A stretch of 64,000 nucleotides of DNA from Ulota crispa (Eukaryota > Streptophyta > Bryopsida > Orthotrichales > Orthotrichaceae), in contig OY987252.1 of the NCBI GenBank assembly GCA_963920765.1, positions 3,643,966-3,707,965 on the forward strand, read 5' to 3'. This document shows, one piece after another, positions 11,199 to 22,653 of this stretch; the stretch's first letter is position 1; the number at the start of each line of letters is the position of its first letter. Made by a program: the position numbers and the translations under genes. Under the pieces are notes generated by a model. It saw only the letters and a list, made by a program, of their open reading frames with translations. It was not told the origin of the DNA and did not search any database.

Positions 11199-12131
11199 TT
11201 AACCCCTAAATGCCCAAGGGTGTTTTTCTTGTTTTTGGAAGGTAGTTTTCAAGTTTTCAAAATTGTCCTTGTAAGATCAGGATTAAACATCTAAACAAAA
11301 TTGTAAACGTTGAATCTTGAGATTCAAGGCTTCTAGATGGTGTTACCCAAAAAATATCCAAAATGGCCAAGCGGATTTTAAGATGTTTGTGATTGATTGA
11401 ATATGAGTATGGATTTTTTCTTTTTTGGAGCTACTAGAAACTTATAATACAAATTGGCAACTTTTGGATACAAAAGTGGAAAGCAACCGCTTAGGATGCT
11501 TTAGTGTTTACTTTTGTTACTTCAAACTTAATGGCCCCCACCTTTCAAATCCATGACCACAGCTTTGCAAATGAGCTTGCAATGCAATTGTCAAAACACA
11601 ACTGCGTAATACAAAGAAATTTGTTATCTTCAATTATTGATAAAAAATCATTAGGAAAGAAAGAAAATTTAATGGTGAGTGAATCATAATTTTAATAACA
11701 AAGACATTCTAAGTGAAATAAGTCCAACAACACTTTTAGATTTTGTTAGATGTCATATTTTTTAGTAAAAGGGCCCTTATTGTCAAGGGAGTGCCCAAGA
11801 AATATCTTCACTTCTTTCTCAACTTGCTGCATGTCTTTCCAATGTGGCAACTTGTCATGGGCTATGTGAAACTATTCACAATACTATTCATGCCACTTGT
11901 CATGACACTTCTAATGATGCTAAATGTATGCTTGCCATTCACTTTTTGCCAAAACAATAAGAATAAGATATGAAGGATGTTGAATTTGGACAGTGAAGCT
12001 AACTTTAATGCGCAAATTCTTGAAAAATAAAAGAAACTTTAAAATAATAAAATTGTTACCTTCAATAGGGTTTCAAAGTTTCCTAAAGTTGTTAGACACC
12101 AAAATCTAGTGCCTTGGGCATTTAGAGGTTT
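11199..12131. mobile_element. 0.93-kb element with AACCYCTAAATGCCCAAGG ends
   Basis: The left terminus TTAACCCCTAAATGCCCAAG and the reverse of the right terminus (AACCTCTAAATGCCCAAG) match at 17 of 18 shared positions. The interior is AT-rich; plus ORFs at 11504-11689 and 11743-11973 show no known domain, so it is likely non-autonomous. Flanks (GTATTATTA / GGATTATGG) agree at 6 of 9 places, a weak hint of a 9-bp target duplication. Confidence 0.6.
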
Positions 12132-12434
12132 GGATTATGGATGAACATATTGTACAGTTACAGCCTCCTTGAAATTGAGGAGGTTGCTTGTGTTAAAAAA
12201 TGTCCAAATGCAAAAACATGACTCATATAATGACCATCCAAAAAGAAACCCTATACCATCAAAATATATGACTGGACACCACAATTAAAATGCTAGGTAT
12301 CATATCTAATGTTGACAATAAGAAGAGAGACATAGATTTTCTTAATTTGCTAAAAGGTAAAATAAATCATACACAAATCGTGAGAAGGGTCTTCCACATA
12401 GATCTATGAAGAAACCTTCCAAACACAAGTTGTC

Positions 12435-13416
12435 ATGTCCACTAGGTGTATTTTGTTAAGGTTATCATGTGACTTGGAGACCACTTGTGGCCCCATGCTC
12501 CCCATGAAGTTCCCTACAGCATGTGGTGTGGACAAAGTGGAGGGCTTGGAGGGGCCGGGGATCACAACCGCGCACACTTGTGTGCATCTGGTGGATCACC
12601 GCTCTCGTGGCCATGATTTGGTTCTCACATGTCCACTAGGTGTTCTTTTCTCAAGGTTGTCGTGTGACTTGGAGACCACTTGTGGCCCCATGCTCCTTGT
12701 GAAGTTCCCTACAGCATGTGGTGTGGACAAAGTGGAAGGCTTGGAAGGGCCAAGGATTGCAGCCACGCACACTTGCGTGCATCTGGTGGATCACCGCTCC
12801 CATCACTACAAAAAAAAGACGCTTTCTTGACTAAGCACTATGATTGCCGTGAATCATTTTGGACAGTCCATAATGACTCACGGCAGTCATAATGACCAAA
12901 ATGAGTCATTATGGAGTGTCCAAAATAACTTGTGGCAGTCATAGTGCTTAGTTAAAAAAGCATCTTTTTTTTGTTGTGCTTGGCCGTGATTTGGTTCTCA
13001 CATGTCTACTAGGTGTTCTTTTATCAAGGTTGTTGTGTGACTTGGAGACCACTCATGGCCCCATGCTCCCCGTGAAGTTCCCTATAGCATGTGGTGAGGA
13101 CAAAGTGGAGGACTTGGAGGGGCCGGGGATCACAGCCGCGTACACTTGTGTGCATCTGGTGGATCACCGCTCTCGTGGCCGTGATTTGGTTCTCACATGT
13201 CCACTAGGTGTTCTTTTGTCAAGGTTATTGTGTGACTTGGAGACCACTTTTGGCCCCATGCTCCCTGTGAAGTTCCCTACAACATGTGGTGTGGACAAAG
13301 TAGAGGGCTTGGAGGGGCCGGGGATCATAGCCGCGCATACTTGCGTGCATCCGACGGATCACCGCACCCATGTCTGTGATTTGGTTCTCACATATCCACT
13401 AGGTGCTTACTTGTCA
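12435..13416 (+). repeat. 195-bp tandem repeat array, four units plus partial
   Basis: Units start at the ATGTCCACTAGGTG-like word at 12435, 12629, 13002, 13197 and 13392. Spacing is 194, 373, 195 and 195; the 373 is 195 plus the 175-bp MITE plus 3 bp. Units are about 90% alike and clearly GC-rich (about half G+C) against an AT-rich background. The period is a multiple of three and one plus frame stays open through units (repeat peptide includes LETTCGPMLPVKFPTACGV), giving a 162-codon ORF at 12976-13464. Without a recognisable protein this is more likely a satellite-like array than a gene. Confidence 0.88.
12804..12978. mobile_element. CACTA-type MITE inside the 195-bp array
   Basis: The element starts CACTACAAAAAAAAGACGC and ends with the inverse CACAACAAAAAAAAGATGC. 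Most of its 175 bp folds back on itself (ACTAAGCACTATGA and CCATAATGACTCA blocks occur on both arms). The host array is displaced by exactly 175+3 bp, as expected for a 3-bp CACTA target duplication, although the flanks (CAT/CTT) have since diverged. No coding capacity; moved by a CACTA transposase in trans. Confidence 0.82.
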
Positions 13417-15373
13417 TGGTTCTTACACTATAAATATAATGTATTTATTGTACTGTCTATGTGAATGTAGATTGTACCAATACATATGTATGGTTGATGT
13501 TGTGAAAGGTTCTCATATCTTAACTAAGCCCCAATGATGGATTTGTTATTTCTTATGTGATTATAGATTAGTGAATTGTAACAAAGTTTTATTAATAGGC
13601 CTTTTGATAAAACGTATACACCATAAAGGAATTATATGATTTAGTCTTTGAGTTGAAAGACAACAAATTAGAATCTTAGAATCCTTTTTGTTCTTTGAAC
13701 TTTAGATTAACATAACTTGTTAGCGGTTGCTTTAGCTATCTATATCAACAAAAAAATTGTCTACATGTTAACTAAAAAAGCATAAGTTTTTCAATTAATA
13801 ATAGTTCAATTAATGTGTTAATTTTTATAAAGATGCAAAATTGCCCTTTGGAATTAATTTTATACATTGTTTGTTTAAAAGTAAAGTAATAAATTTGAGA
13901 TTTGTTCTTATTTTGAGAGTTATGGTATTATATATTTTTAGCTTCAATTCATGTAAGGGTGAACCTACTATTTCTAAAATAGAGAATATACTGGTGATGA
14001 ATAGCTTCATTCTCCAATATGAGGGAGAAGTGGAATTTCAAAAAACCTCCATGAATTTATGCTTATGTTCCCACATTATCCATTGGAACATGTACTTCAT
14101 GAATTCAAGCTTTGAAAATTGATATGAGCACATTAATTGTATTTTTTTAATCTTGAAACTACAATATCAATTGATATACATACCCTTCCTTTATTGATAC
14201 ACATACACATATTTCTACATAAATAAACACATACATTGTTTATACTTATATAAATATTACATGTAACATAAACATTATAACTATACTCAAGCATGGTATG
14301 GTTCATTGGCAAGTATACTAACTAAAATTTGGTCCATTCTTCCACCAATATACGCCAAAACCATATAAGAACCATAAAGAATTTGTTGCTATATACAACA
14401 AATTCTTCTACACACATTATGTGTTGAATCTAAGTCTCCTATATCTACCATTGAAGTTTTTACATGTTCAACAGTAGCCTAGATGAGCTATTCTAATCCT
14501 ACTTTTGTTGAATCTTCACACCCTAGAGCATCACTCATTTGATACCTACTTCTCTTTACTTGAAAATTTGACAAAATAAATTCTTGTCTTAAAAGGCCCA
14601 TGAAAATATAGACCACTTTTTAAGGATGGTTTTATAGCATTATACTTTAATAGAGCAATGAACTCTACTTGCACAAACAAATCCTGCCACATGTCAGTTG
14701 CAGGGCCATAGCAATTGGTACCATCAAATACCACTATAGAGATACATCCAAAAAAATTTCAAGGTTAGTCTAGAGGTGCTAATAGGGACCCTATGAGTTG
14801 CAACCTAGCCCTTTAATGTACAATAATCTCTAACACCTTTTTTCACAAAAATTATATTTCATAATAGCTTAACCGTACAGATTTTTTTCATAAATTTTCC
14901 CAAACATTTAGGTGCCCCAAACCCTTGAAAATTTGGTTTGGATAAGACTACCTTAGCATTGTCAACTTGTTCATATTGCAAAAGATCGGTTGGAATGTGA
15001 GATTGTTGGATTAGAAAATGATCATTTCCCTCCAAAACCTCTAATCATAGTACATAATAGTAGAAATATACAGTTTTTACAAGAAATAACCAATATATGC
15101 TAATAAAAGTTGTTGAAGATTGAGAAATTTTGGATTTCATTTGGAGAAGCTAAAATTTCTCCTTGAACAATGGTTAAGAAAGGCCAAATTTTGGTAAAAG
15201 AGACCTTCACACTATTGTTCACACTATTGTTGAGGTTGATATGGAGTTTAATGAAGATCCAAGTTATTGCTTATTGTTGCTTGAACTATGAAGTATGATT
15301 ACAACTTTTGGTCTTAGAAGGCAAGGGTTGATATGTATGTTGATACTCAAAACATAGATGAACAATGGTGGAT
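13417..15373. other. AT-rich stretch, nothing recognised
   Basis: Short ORFs (13841-14122 plus, 14546-14734 minus) lack motifs. A 12-bp perfect stem with a 7-base loop lies at 14377-14407 (AAGAATTTGTTG ... CAACAAATTCTT). Nothing else seen. Confidence 0.45.
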
Positions 15374-16153
15374 TTAACCCCTAAGCGTCTTGCTAAGAAA
15401 ATTTAGCATACCTCCAATTTGGAACCTTTAGCACATTCCCTCAAGTTTTAGAAAGTTGAACAAGTATTCACACAATCCAAACCGGTCATACCATACCCAA
15501 CTATAAATCAAAAGTTTAAGGCTCCTTTGATTTCAAATTGTAGATTATAAGCAAAATTGCCATTGTTGAAAATCTCATATTTGTTAATTTGGGTAACTAT
15601 TCAAGATATGGATTTTGGATTTTGGTGTTATTTTTTCCCAAAAAAAATTATCTAATGGTTGATCCCATGAGACCGTGTCTAATTATACTTGATGAAAAAA
15701 CAAAACTTCTCAAATGGGAAGGAGCTCCAAAGCTTATGGTCATTCAAAATAAGTGGATCTAGCAAGCTCACTACTTGAGAGCTACAAAAACCTTGCCCAA
15801 TTGAAGGCGACGGAAACAGAATGACACATTAGCAACCTTCTCTTCTATACATGGAAGTGTGGGCTTCCAATCCATCCCATCCAAAATTCCTCCATCCATA
15901 AGGCAATGTACAATGCCTATATACATTCCCACTAGTAGTTTTAATATTAAAAATAATATTTTCAAATATTTGGGTGCAAAATCTAGAGGCTTCAAGGAAA
16001 AACAAGCCAATCTTAAAGTTTTGTTGGACTTTTAGCTCCATTTGGACTTGAGTGGCAGACCTAAACTTGAGCATGCCATGCCTTTTTGTGTACTTTTACA
16101 CCTCCAAAGAACACATTTGGCCACATTGGGCACTTTGATCCTTTAGGGGTTAA
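15374..16153. mobile_element. 0.78-kb element with TTAACCCCTAA ends
   Basis: Left end TTAACCCCTAAGCGTCTTGC, right end in reverse TTAACCCCTAAAGGATCAAA: the first 11 bases are identical and the rest diverges. Two overlapping minus ORFs (15771-16010, 15829-16074) cover part of the interior; their peptides (e.g. IVHCLMDGGILDGMDW) are not recognised. No target duplication is clear. Grouped by its ends with the other TTAACCCC elements. Confidence 0.45.
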
Positions 16154-17170
16154 TTGAGGTTACTTATAATAAAAATTGTGAGTACACAAGAATATACTCT
16201 TACCTTTCAAATCTTACATTAGTCTTAAGCATAGCCACCATAGTGACGTGAGAACAACCTCAAGCACACAACAAGACCAAACTCGGGTCACGTTATCCAT
16301 GTTTGATAATCTTTTTTGACAAAAATGACCAAAAATAAAAATTATTTAGGTAGTCAACTCAAGGTTCCAAAAAAAAAACATTAAAATGTTGAAAAAATAA
16401 GATACTTTATAAATGATGATTTTGTTTAGGAGAATTGAAATTTTTCAAGGGTTTTTTATTTTTTTGTTAAACTTGTTTTGATTATAATTAAGCTTGACAT
16501 TGGTTTTTAATTTGTAGTTGGTGTTGTTTATTTGATATCATGAATATATCAATAACAACTCAAAGTCTACAAATAGATCATTCAATCATGATGGGTACAA
16601 ATATTGAAATTGTAGGGCATGTTCCAATTGAGTTCTTAACATGTACTTAAGGTTTTAGTGTCAATTCAATGTGCACTTCAAAAATTGAGTAGGGTTGAAT
16701 GGACTGGATCTATAATGGATGTTGTCAAAGTTATGATGAGTAGTGGGCTTCTTCATCTGCATCTTATGAAAAATAAAAAAATTCTCAAATCAAAATGGCT
16801 AGATTTTTGTGAATCCTATGTGAAATTGTTTAGGCACACTGGAGCAACCTTTTACAATTTGGCAATTGAATTGGGCAAATTAGACATATTGGTTGGACGT
16901 ATTGGTTGGACAAGTGGGACATAAGGGACAACTAGGCGGGGCTCCTATTGCTGGATAGGCCCTGCAGTTGCTAGCTGGATCAATGATCTAAGTTGCCCAA
17001 GGCTCTCTTACTACAAGGCTTCCCAAGTTGTAAGGTTCCTAAGTTCTTTGTTATATTTGTTTAGAAAGTGGCCAACATCCAATAGTGCAACAATGCTAGT
17101 AGATAACGGGAAATGTGCAATTTTGGACAAAAATAGTATGTGTACACCCATCCATAGAACTTATTAATAT
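16154..17170. other. No gene recognised
   Basis: A plus ORF at 16658-16924 (88 codons) has no known motif. 16920-17060 is slightly GC-richer. Nothing else is seen. Confidence 0.4.
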
Positions 17171-17172
17171 TA

Positions 17173-17392
17173 CTAGAATGCATGACACTTATAACCAACA
17201 ACTCCAATTCTAGTGGTTAGCCTAAGGCTTTATCCAAAAAAAAGTTATCAAAAAATTGAGTCCACAAAGATGAAGCTTAAGATTTAAGCTTCATCTTAGT
17301 GGACTTGATTTTTTTGATAGCAGTTTTTGGACAAAGCCTTAGGCTAATCACTAGAATTGGGAGTTGTTAATTATAAGTGTCATGCACTCTAG
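17173..17392. mobile_element. Complete 220-bp foldback MITE with TA duplication
   Basis: The two halves are nearly perfect reverse complements over about 110 bp each: it begins CTAGAATGCATGACACTTAT and ends with the inverse, meeting at AAGCTTAAGATTTAAGCTT near 17282. TA dinucleotides flank both ends (17171-17172, 17393-17394), as for Tc1/mariner-related (Stowaway-like) MITEs, though the terminal bases are not the classic CTCCCTCC. High arm-to-arm identity suggests a young or hairpin-derived element. Confidence 0.85.
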
Positions 17393-17394
17393 TA

Positions 17395-18612
17395 AATTCC
17401 ATCTAATTTTTGACAATCCTGAATGTTCGCTTGAAGAAGATTTGACAATTTCTGCTTTTTTTATTACTATTTTTGTTAAGGTCACGGAAACTATTATCAT
17501 ATTGAGGTAAGACAAGGCGATTTTGTTATAAAAGAATTCTCTACTTGGAAGCCTCTCTATCTTCAAGGCCCCCTTAGCTCTCTAAAGCTCCAAAGCCCCC
17601 TATTTGACACCATACTTAGGCCTTTAACAACAAATTTTGACATATTTTGAGAGGTAGTCTGCATATTTGGAGGAGGTTGCATCTATCTTCAATAAAGAAA
17701 ACAAGTTTACAATAAATCGTAGAATATCAAATTGAATGTCCTAAATAGAGATGCATTAATTCTTACAATCAAAATTGAATATCACATTATCAAAAGCACA
17801 TTCTTCAACTACATAAAGCAGCAGCGTCATATTCAATGTCACACAACTATTTTTCTCTCCAAGAGAGTCCATTGCAATCTCAAAAATAAATGTTAAAACG
17901 TGCCTAATGTGCAGATAAAAATAAAAGGTGTTCCGGTCCTAATTTTAAAAAAACCTTCAAATATTTTTTATCCCTACAAAGCTCGTAATTTCCATTTGAG
18001 AGCTCAAGGAACTCATAGAACATTGTTTTTTGGTTCATTGGACATGTGTATAGTAGACGTTGATTCAATTGTCCTATAACTACATCCATTCATTTTGTAG
18101 AAACCACAAAGATTGTTAACACTAGGGTTTAGGGTTAAATCATTCATTCCATACAAACAAGAAACAATTTTGATTGATCATTACACTTAAAACTCATTAA
18201 TTCCAAATTGTAACACTCACATAAATCTAGAAATTTTACATACCCTAAACACAATTCACTTCTACAAATCATTCAATCAATGAAAACATCAAAATTTCAC
18301 AATTACACACAAACATTGAAACACCAGTTTAGAATATATCCTCTTATATTCCTTGTAGTGCTAAGACACAAGTTTTCAACATCAGACAGAATTGAACAAA
18401 AACAAAAAACAAAAGATAGCCAAATTGTGAGTGAAAAGTCAAAATTGAGGCTATTTGTTCATTCTACATGCAAGTAGACATACTTAAACCCTAAATTGGC
18501 TCTTTGAACATTCAAAAATTAAGGAATAGCAACCAAATTCTGAAATTTGAACAAGTTGATCCGAATTGGTTGACTACATAGCCTTACACTCATTAGTTTG
18601 CATCCCCACAAA
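17395..18612. other. No gene recognised
   Basis: AT-rich. Minus ORFs at 17351-17566 and 17904-18089 and a plus ORF at 18280-18477 show no motif. This lies downstream of the minus-strand gene ending at 18613 and may include its 3' region. Confidence 0.4.
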
Positions 18613-21600
18613 CTAATTACTTGATTTAGCTTTTGGCTTTCCCTTTCTTTTTCTCTTCTTCATATTGGTCACCCTATCTGCTTCTACTGCCTCTAACTTG
18701 GCAGCAAAGTGCACACGCTTGAGATGAAAGTAAGTGAGCTTTTCACAGGTAAAAAAACAAGTCCACAATGACTAAGTGATAATGACTGCAATGACTAATC
18801 AACAACTATAAAATGATTGTAAAATGACTGTATAGTCATGGTGTAGTCATTGTCACTTAGTCATTATGGACCTGTTTTTTTACCTGTGTTTGCTTCTCAT
18901 AGAAATTTGTTGCCGGCCTCTTTCTAGTTTTTGCCAACTCACATGCATCAGCAATGAAGACTTTATGTGCTCCCGGAAGAAATTGCATAATGCACATAAG
19001 CTACAACACTTGGATTTGCCATGCGGAATGGTAGTGCACCTTGGAGAAGATCTCCACATCTTGGCTCTCTAGGACGCCTATTTGATAATCAACCACAAAG
19101 TGAAATTCTCGGCACCAATGTGCCAAGATGGCTGCAAAGATGCTAGCCCAAAAAAAAACCGAATCCTTGTCATAGCAATGGAGAGGCAAAAACCGCTCGT
19201 AGCTATTCACACACTTGTCAAGGGTAGTAAACTTACCCTCAATTATGGGCCAGTTATACCACATAGAATCCAATTTGTCATTAAGTGGTCACATATACCA
19301 GAGCAAATAGTTGTAGTAGTAGTCGTCGTTGGTGACTACAGATGGAGGTAACAAGGTACGTTGCTGCATGGATTTCTTATCCACCAAGTGCAGTGCTACT
19401 AAGGGCTCTTGGTTGACTCCCTTGTAATCTTTCTCAATCCAGTTGAGGGCCTTCTAACTTGGAAATGGGGCATCTTTTGGTGCGTCAAATAGGGATGTTC
19501 AATTCCCAAGGTATTGAGCATTTGTCATATAATATGACAAAGTTGACACCATCCAAGCGGCCAAATTTGAGGGCTCTCTTGCCAACATGTATGCATCTTC
19601 TCCTTTGTAAAGGCACTTGAACACCAATTCAATTGCTAAATTGACTGGCAGAATAGAATGAAAGGAGATTGCCGCCAATCTTTTCTCCAATTTGACTTTT
19701 GTATTGGCAAACTTGGTGACGTACAAAGCCGGATGTATATCCAGCAATTGCATATACATTTCTCTTTTTTGGATGTTTTGGACTAGCTTGTGCATCCAAA
19801 TTTCATCTTGAAAAGATGGATACAGTTCTGCCAAAACCTTATGCCACACGTGATAAGCTGAAGCTAGAGCAGTCAATGCTCCTGTCACCTTAGGATTAAG
19901 ACGGTCGCAACTTGAATTCGTTGTCTGGACAAATATATAGCAACAACCCTCCTAGGTCAAGCCAATGACTCCTCCAAATTGGCATAAAATAGTAAGGTAC
20001 GGGTACCAAAGTTGCCGACCTGGAGAAATGCATCAACAAAGTCCAGTAGGACAATTTCTCCTTGCCCAATTATCTCAGCTAACAGATTTTTACACTTCAC
20101 CTGCTTTGCCTTATTCCAAATAGCTTTGAACTTTGCTTTAAAATTTGACTCTAAGAGGCCAATTCCTATATGCAAGAAGAACACCTTGCGTTCCCATATG
20201 TAAGTGTGCTCTAAATTTGCAACAAGAGGCAAATATTTGAACACCTCGTCCAAGTCGTCTCTATGCAAAACATGCTGCCTCTTCAGATTTGATGTTGGCC
20301 TCTTTGGGTTGTCTGATGCTTTGCTTGTAGGCGCCTCCTCCTCCTCTTCATCATCTTCTGCAAAATCAAACTCTTGGGGAGGCTAGAATGGTTGGAAGTT
20401 TGCCAATTTGGCCTTCAAATCTTCAACCTCCATCTCCAAGTCAGCTACACGCTTGCTGGTGTTAGCTTTCAATTGTATCTCAATGGCAAGGCAAAGTGTC
20501 ATTTTCTCCAACTTGGCTTGCCCTTCCCCCAGCTGCTCCTCCTTCTCTAATATGTTGCTAGCCACAATCGCCTTGTACTCTGTGCGCTTGCTCCGTACTT
20601 GATCCAATTCGGCTGCAAGTAGGATGAGCTGGGACTCCAATTTGATGTTTTTACCCCTTAGCTCCTTCATTTGAGTGATGTGTTTGGACTCCAAACTTGC
20701 AATTTCTTTGAGCAGCCGCACCTGATGCATTGCACTATTGCTTGCGGTCCCAACTATAGAGGTAGAAAAATCACCAAGACCGCCCAATTCAACTCTTGGT
20801 TTGGGCTTCATCACCAAAAAGTTTATCTTTGGTTCTCCACATGACACCCTCACCAACTTGGTAAGGAAATGACCACCCAACAATTTCCCTATGAGATTTT
20901 TCTTATAATTTGCAACAAGTTTGTGCAAACTGCAAGAAATGAACACAACCTAATTAATTTGTTCACCTCTTTGGATTGCCTGGACCACTTGGAGAACTCT
21001 CCTCAATACCAAGTTGGATTCTTTGTCCACTAGTAGGTACCTGGTAACCAAGTCAATCCAGCCATATCAACTTGATAGAATATGTTGCTTTTGGTATTCT
21101 TCGGCCTCTGCTCCTCCCGCTTAGTAACCTACACAAAAGAACTCTCCAAATTTTGTTGCAGCCATATCTTGCATTGTGGCAATAGGTAATCCCAAATTTG
21201 GTAATAGATAGACCTCTTTGATCCTTTGGGGATGCAATTCCACCCATTGGCTGCGTACTAAGCTTCTGCATTCCGCTATCAAATAGGCCATTACAAAGAT
21301 CTCCAAGTTATTTTTATCAACATTTGGCTATGTCTTGATCCCTGTGACAAACTGCAGCAACCTTGAGTTTTAGAGGCGCTTTTCATACAGCTTTTCCAAT
21401 TTGGTCACCTCTAAATCGGCAGTCACATGAAATTGGAGATCTTCATCAAGGATGACAATGGGATGAGCTTGCTCCTCACCCAACTTTGGCTTCTTGTCAA
21501 GGTGAAAATTGAAATCCACAGATTGGACCTCCTCTAATTCTAAACGTGCTTCCTCCATCTCCTCTCCTAGTTGCTCCTTCACTGCCAATATTGGTTGTTT
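18613..21600 (-). pseudogene. Unnamed coiled-coil protein family, copy A (decayed)
   Basis: A long minus-strand gene remnant, read in order: an acidic start near 21590; a helical domain (FVMAYLIAECRSLV, WVELHPQRI, YLLVDKESNLVLRR, AIQRGEQIN) that resembles the 'putative plant transposon protein' domain; a Leu/Glu/Lys-rich coiled coil at 20383-20760; a conserved block at 19960-20230 (WERKVFFLHIG; VDAFLQVGNFGTRTLLFYA); a block at 19500-19890 (QLLDIHPALYVTKF); and a C-terminal block near 19000-19270 (KFTTLDKCVNSYERFLPLH) ending in a basic KKRKRKGKPKAK tail with stop at 18613. A CACTA MITE sits in the last part. Copy B of the same family lies at about 37650-39850. The gene is broken at several places. 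It is probably transposon-associated, but a host family is not excluded. Confidence 0.7.
18744..18888. mobile_element. CACTA-type MITE in the 3' part of copy A
   Basis: 145 bp, ends CACAGGTAAAAAAACAAGTC and inverse CACAGGTAAAAAAACAGGTC, flanked by TTT on both sides (18741-18743, 18889-18891), a 3-bp target duplication. The arms repeat ATGACTAAGTGA words. On the minus strand it separates reading that resumes on each side (FYEK before; KLTYFHLKRVHFAAKLEA after), so the insertion is into former coding sequence. Confidence 0.88.
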
Positions 21601-22653
21601 GTCTCAATTTGCAATGCACCTACATACAATAGTCCTTGTCAATTTAGTTGGTTGATTGCTCCAAATTGATAAGAAAAATAAAACCCTACATTCAAATCTC
21701 TTCTTGCGCAAAAAACCCTAATATCACTCTCTACCAATTAAACACAATGCAAACTTGGACAAATAAAAATAAAACCTTTGCAACTCAAAGCACTCAAATC
21801 TAAACCTTGACAATTTGGCACTTTGAGAACACATGCAAGAAAACATGCGAACAATTTTTTTTTAAGTTTCAAAACATCAAGATGTAGCAGAGAAATAAGG
21901 AGAAAGCTCTCTAGAAACTATCAAATTTCACATCCACACAAGCAATGGTTTACAATGTTGGTCTTGAAGAAATCCACTTGAATTTTCAAACAATCTCCTC
22001 TTGCAGTTTTGTAAAATTGATTTGCTGTAGGTTGTTGCTGCCCTAAATTGAAGAATCATGATCTAGTATGAAACCCAAACCTCCAACTAGGCCAAAATTA
22101 TAAAACCCTAAACTTTGGACACAATGAAAAACTGAAAGACAAACAAAATTATTCTTGACAAACTCAGCAATGAGTTGGAACTTTGTCTTCCCAACTAAAC
22201 CCTAAGAATCACTATGCAATCCTTGCCATCGTGAGTAATCATTGCACCCTAAACCCTGAATCCCATCCAGCCCCAATTTTGCATGGAGAAGCAAATTTCA
22301 TTGATTACCCTTCACCGCTCACTCCAATGTGATGTTTGATGTGAAGTTTTGAAATGAGCACCTCCCCATTTGATTACTTTATGATTTGAAAAATTTGCTC
22401 TACAATAAAAAATGTATGGTTGAATTGTATTTCCTTATTTTGTACATTGTATTTTTTTGCAATAACCAAGATATCCCACTCCCATCTTACAAATTCCTTT
22501 TTTTTTTCTAAATTTCCCAATTTCTTTTAATACATTTTATATTTGAAGTATTTCTTATTTTACTCAGTAGTTTGTAGTATTGCCAATCTATGTTTTATTA
22601 ATTTTGAATCATTAGGAAAGTAAAAATATGGAGGATTACAATTTAAATGGAAA
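21601..22653. other. Upstream region of copy A, no gene recognised
   Basis: This lies 5' of the minus-strand remnant. It contains several AACCCTAAA words (21707-22260), typical of plant 5' regions, and is slightly GC-richer near 22190-22330. No TATA box or start could be fixed. Nothing else is seen. Confidence 0.35.

Noticed and set aside
12435-13416. CRISPR array
   Set aside because: Units are long, directly adjacent and have no unique spacers; the window is eukaryotic.
12976-13464. 162-codon plus ORF as a gene
   Set aside because: It is the read-through of the 195-bp repeat and partly of the MITE edge; no recognisable domain or gene start.
14377-14407. 12-bp stem-loop as a terminator or small-RNA precursor
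   Set aside because: Plant genes do not use such terminators, and a single 12-bp stem in AT-rich DNA is not enough for a microRNA call.
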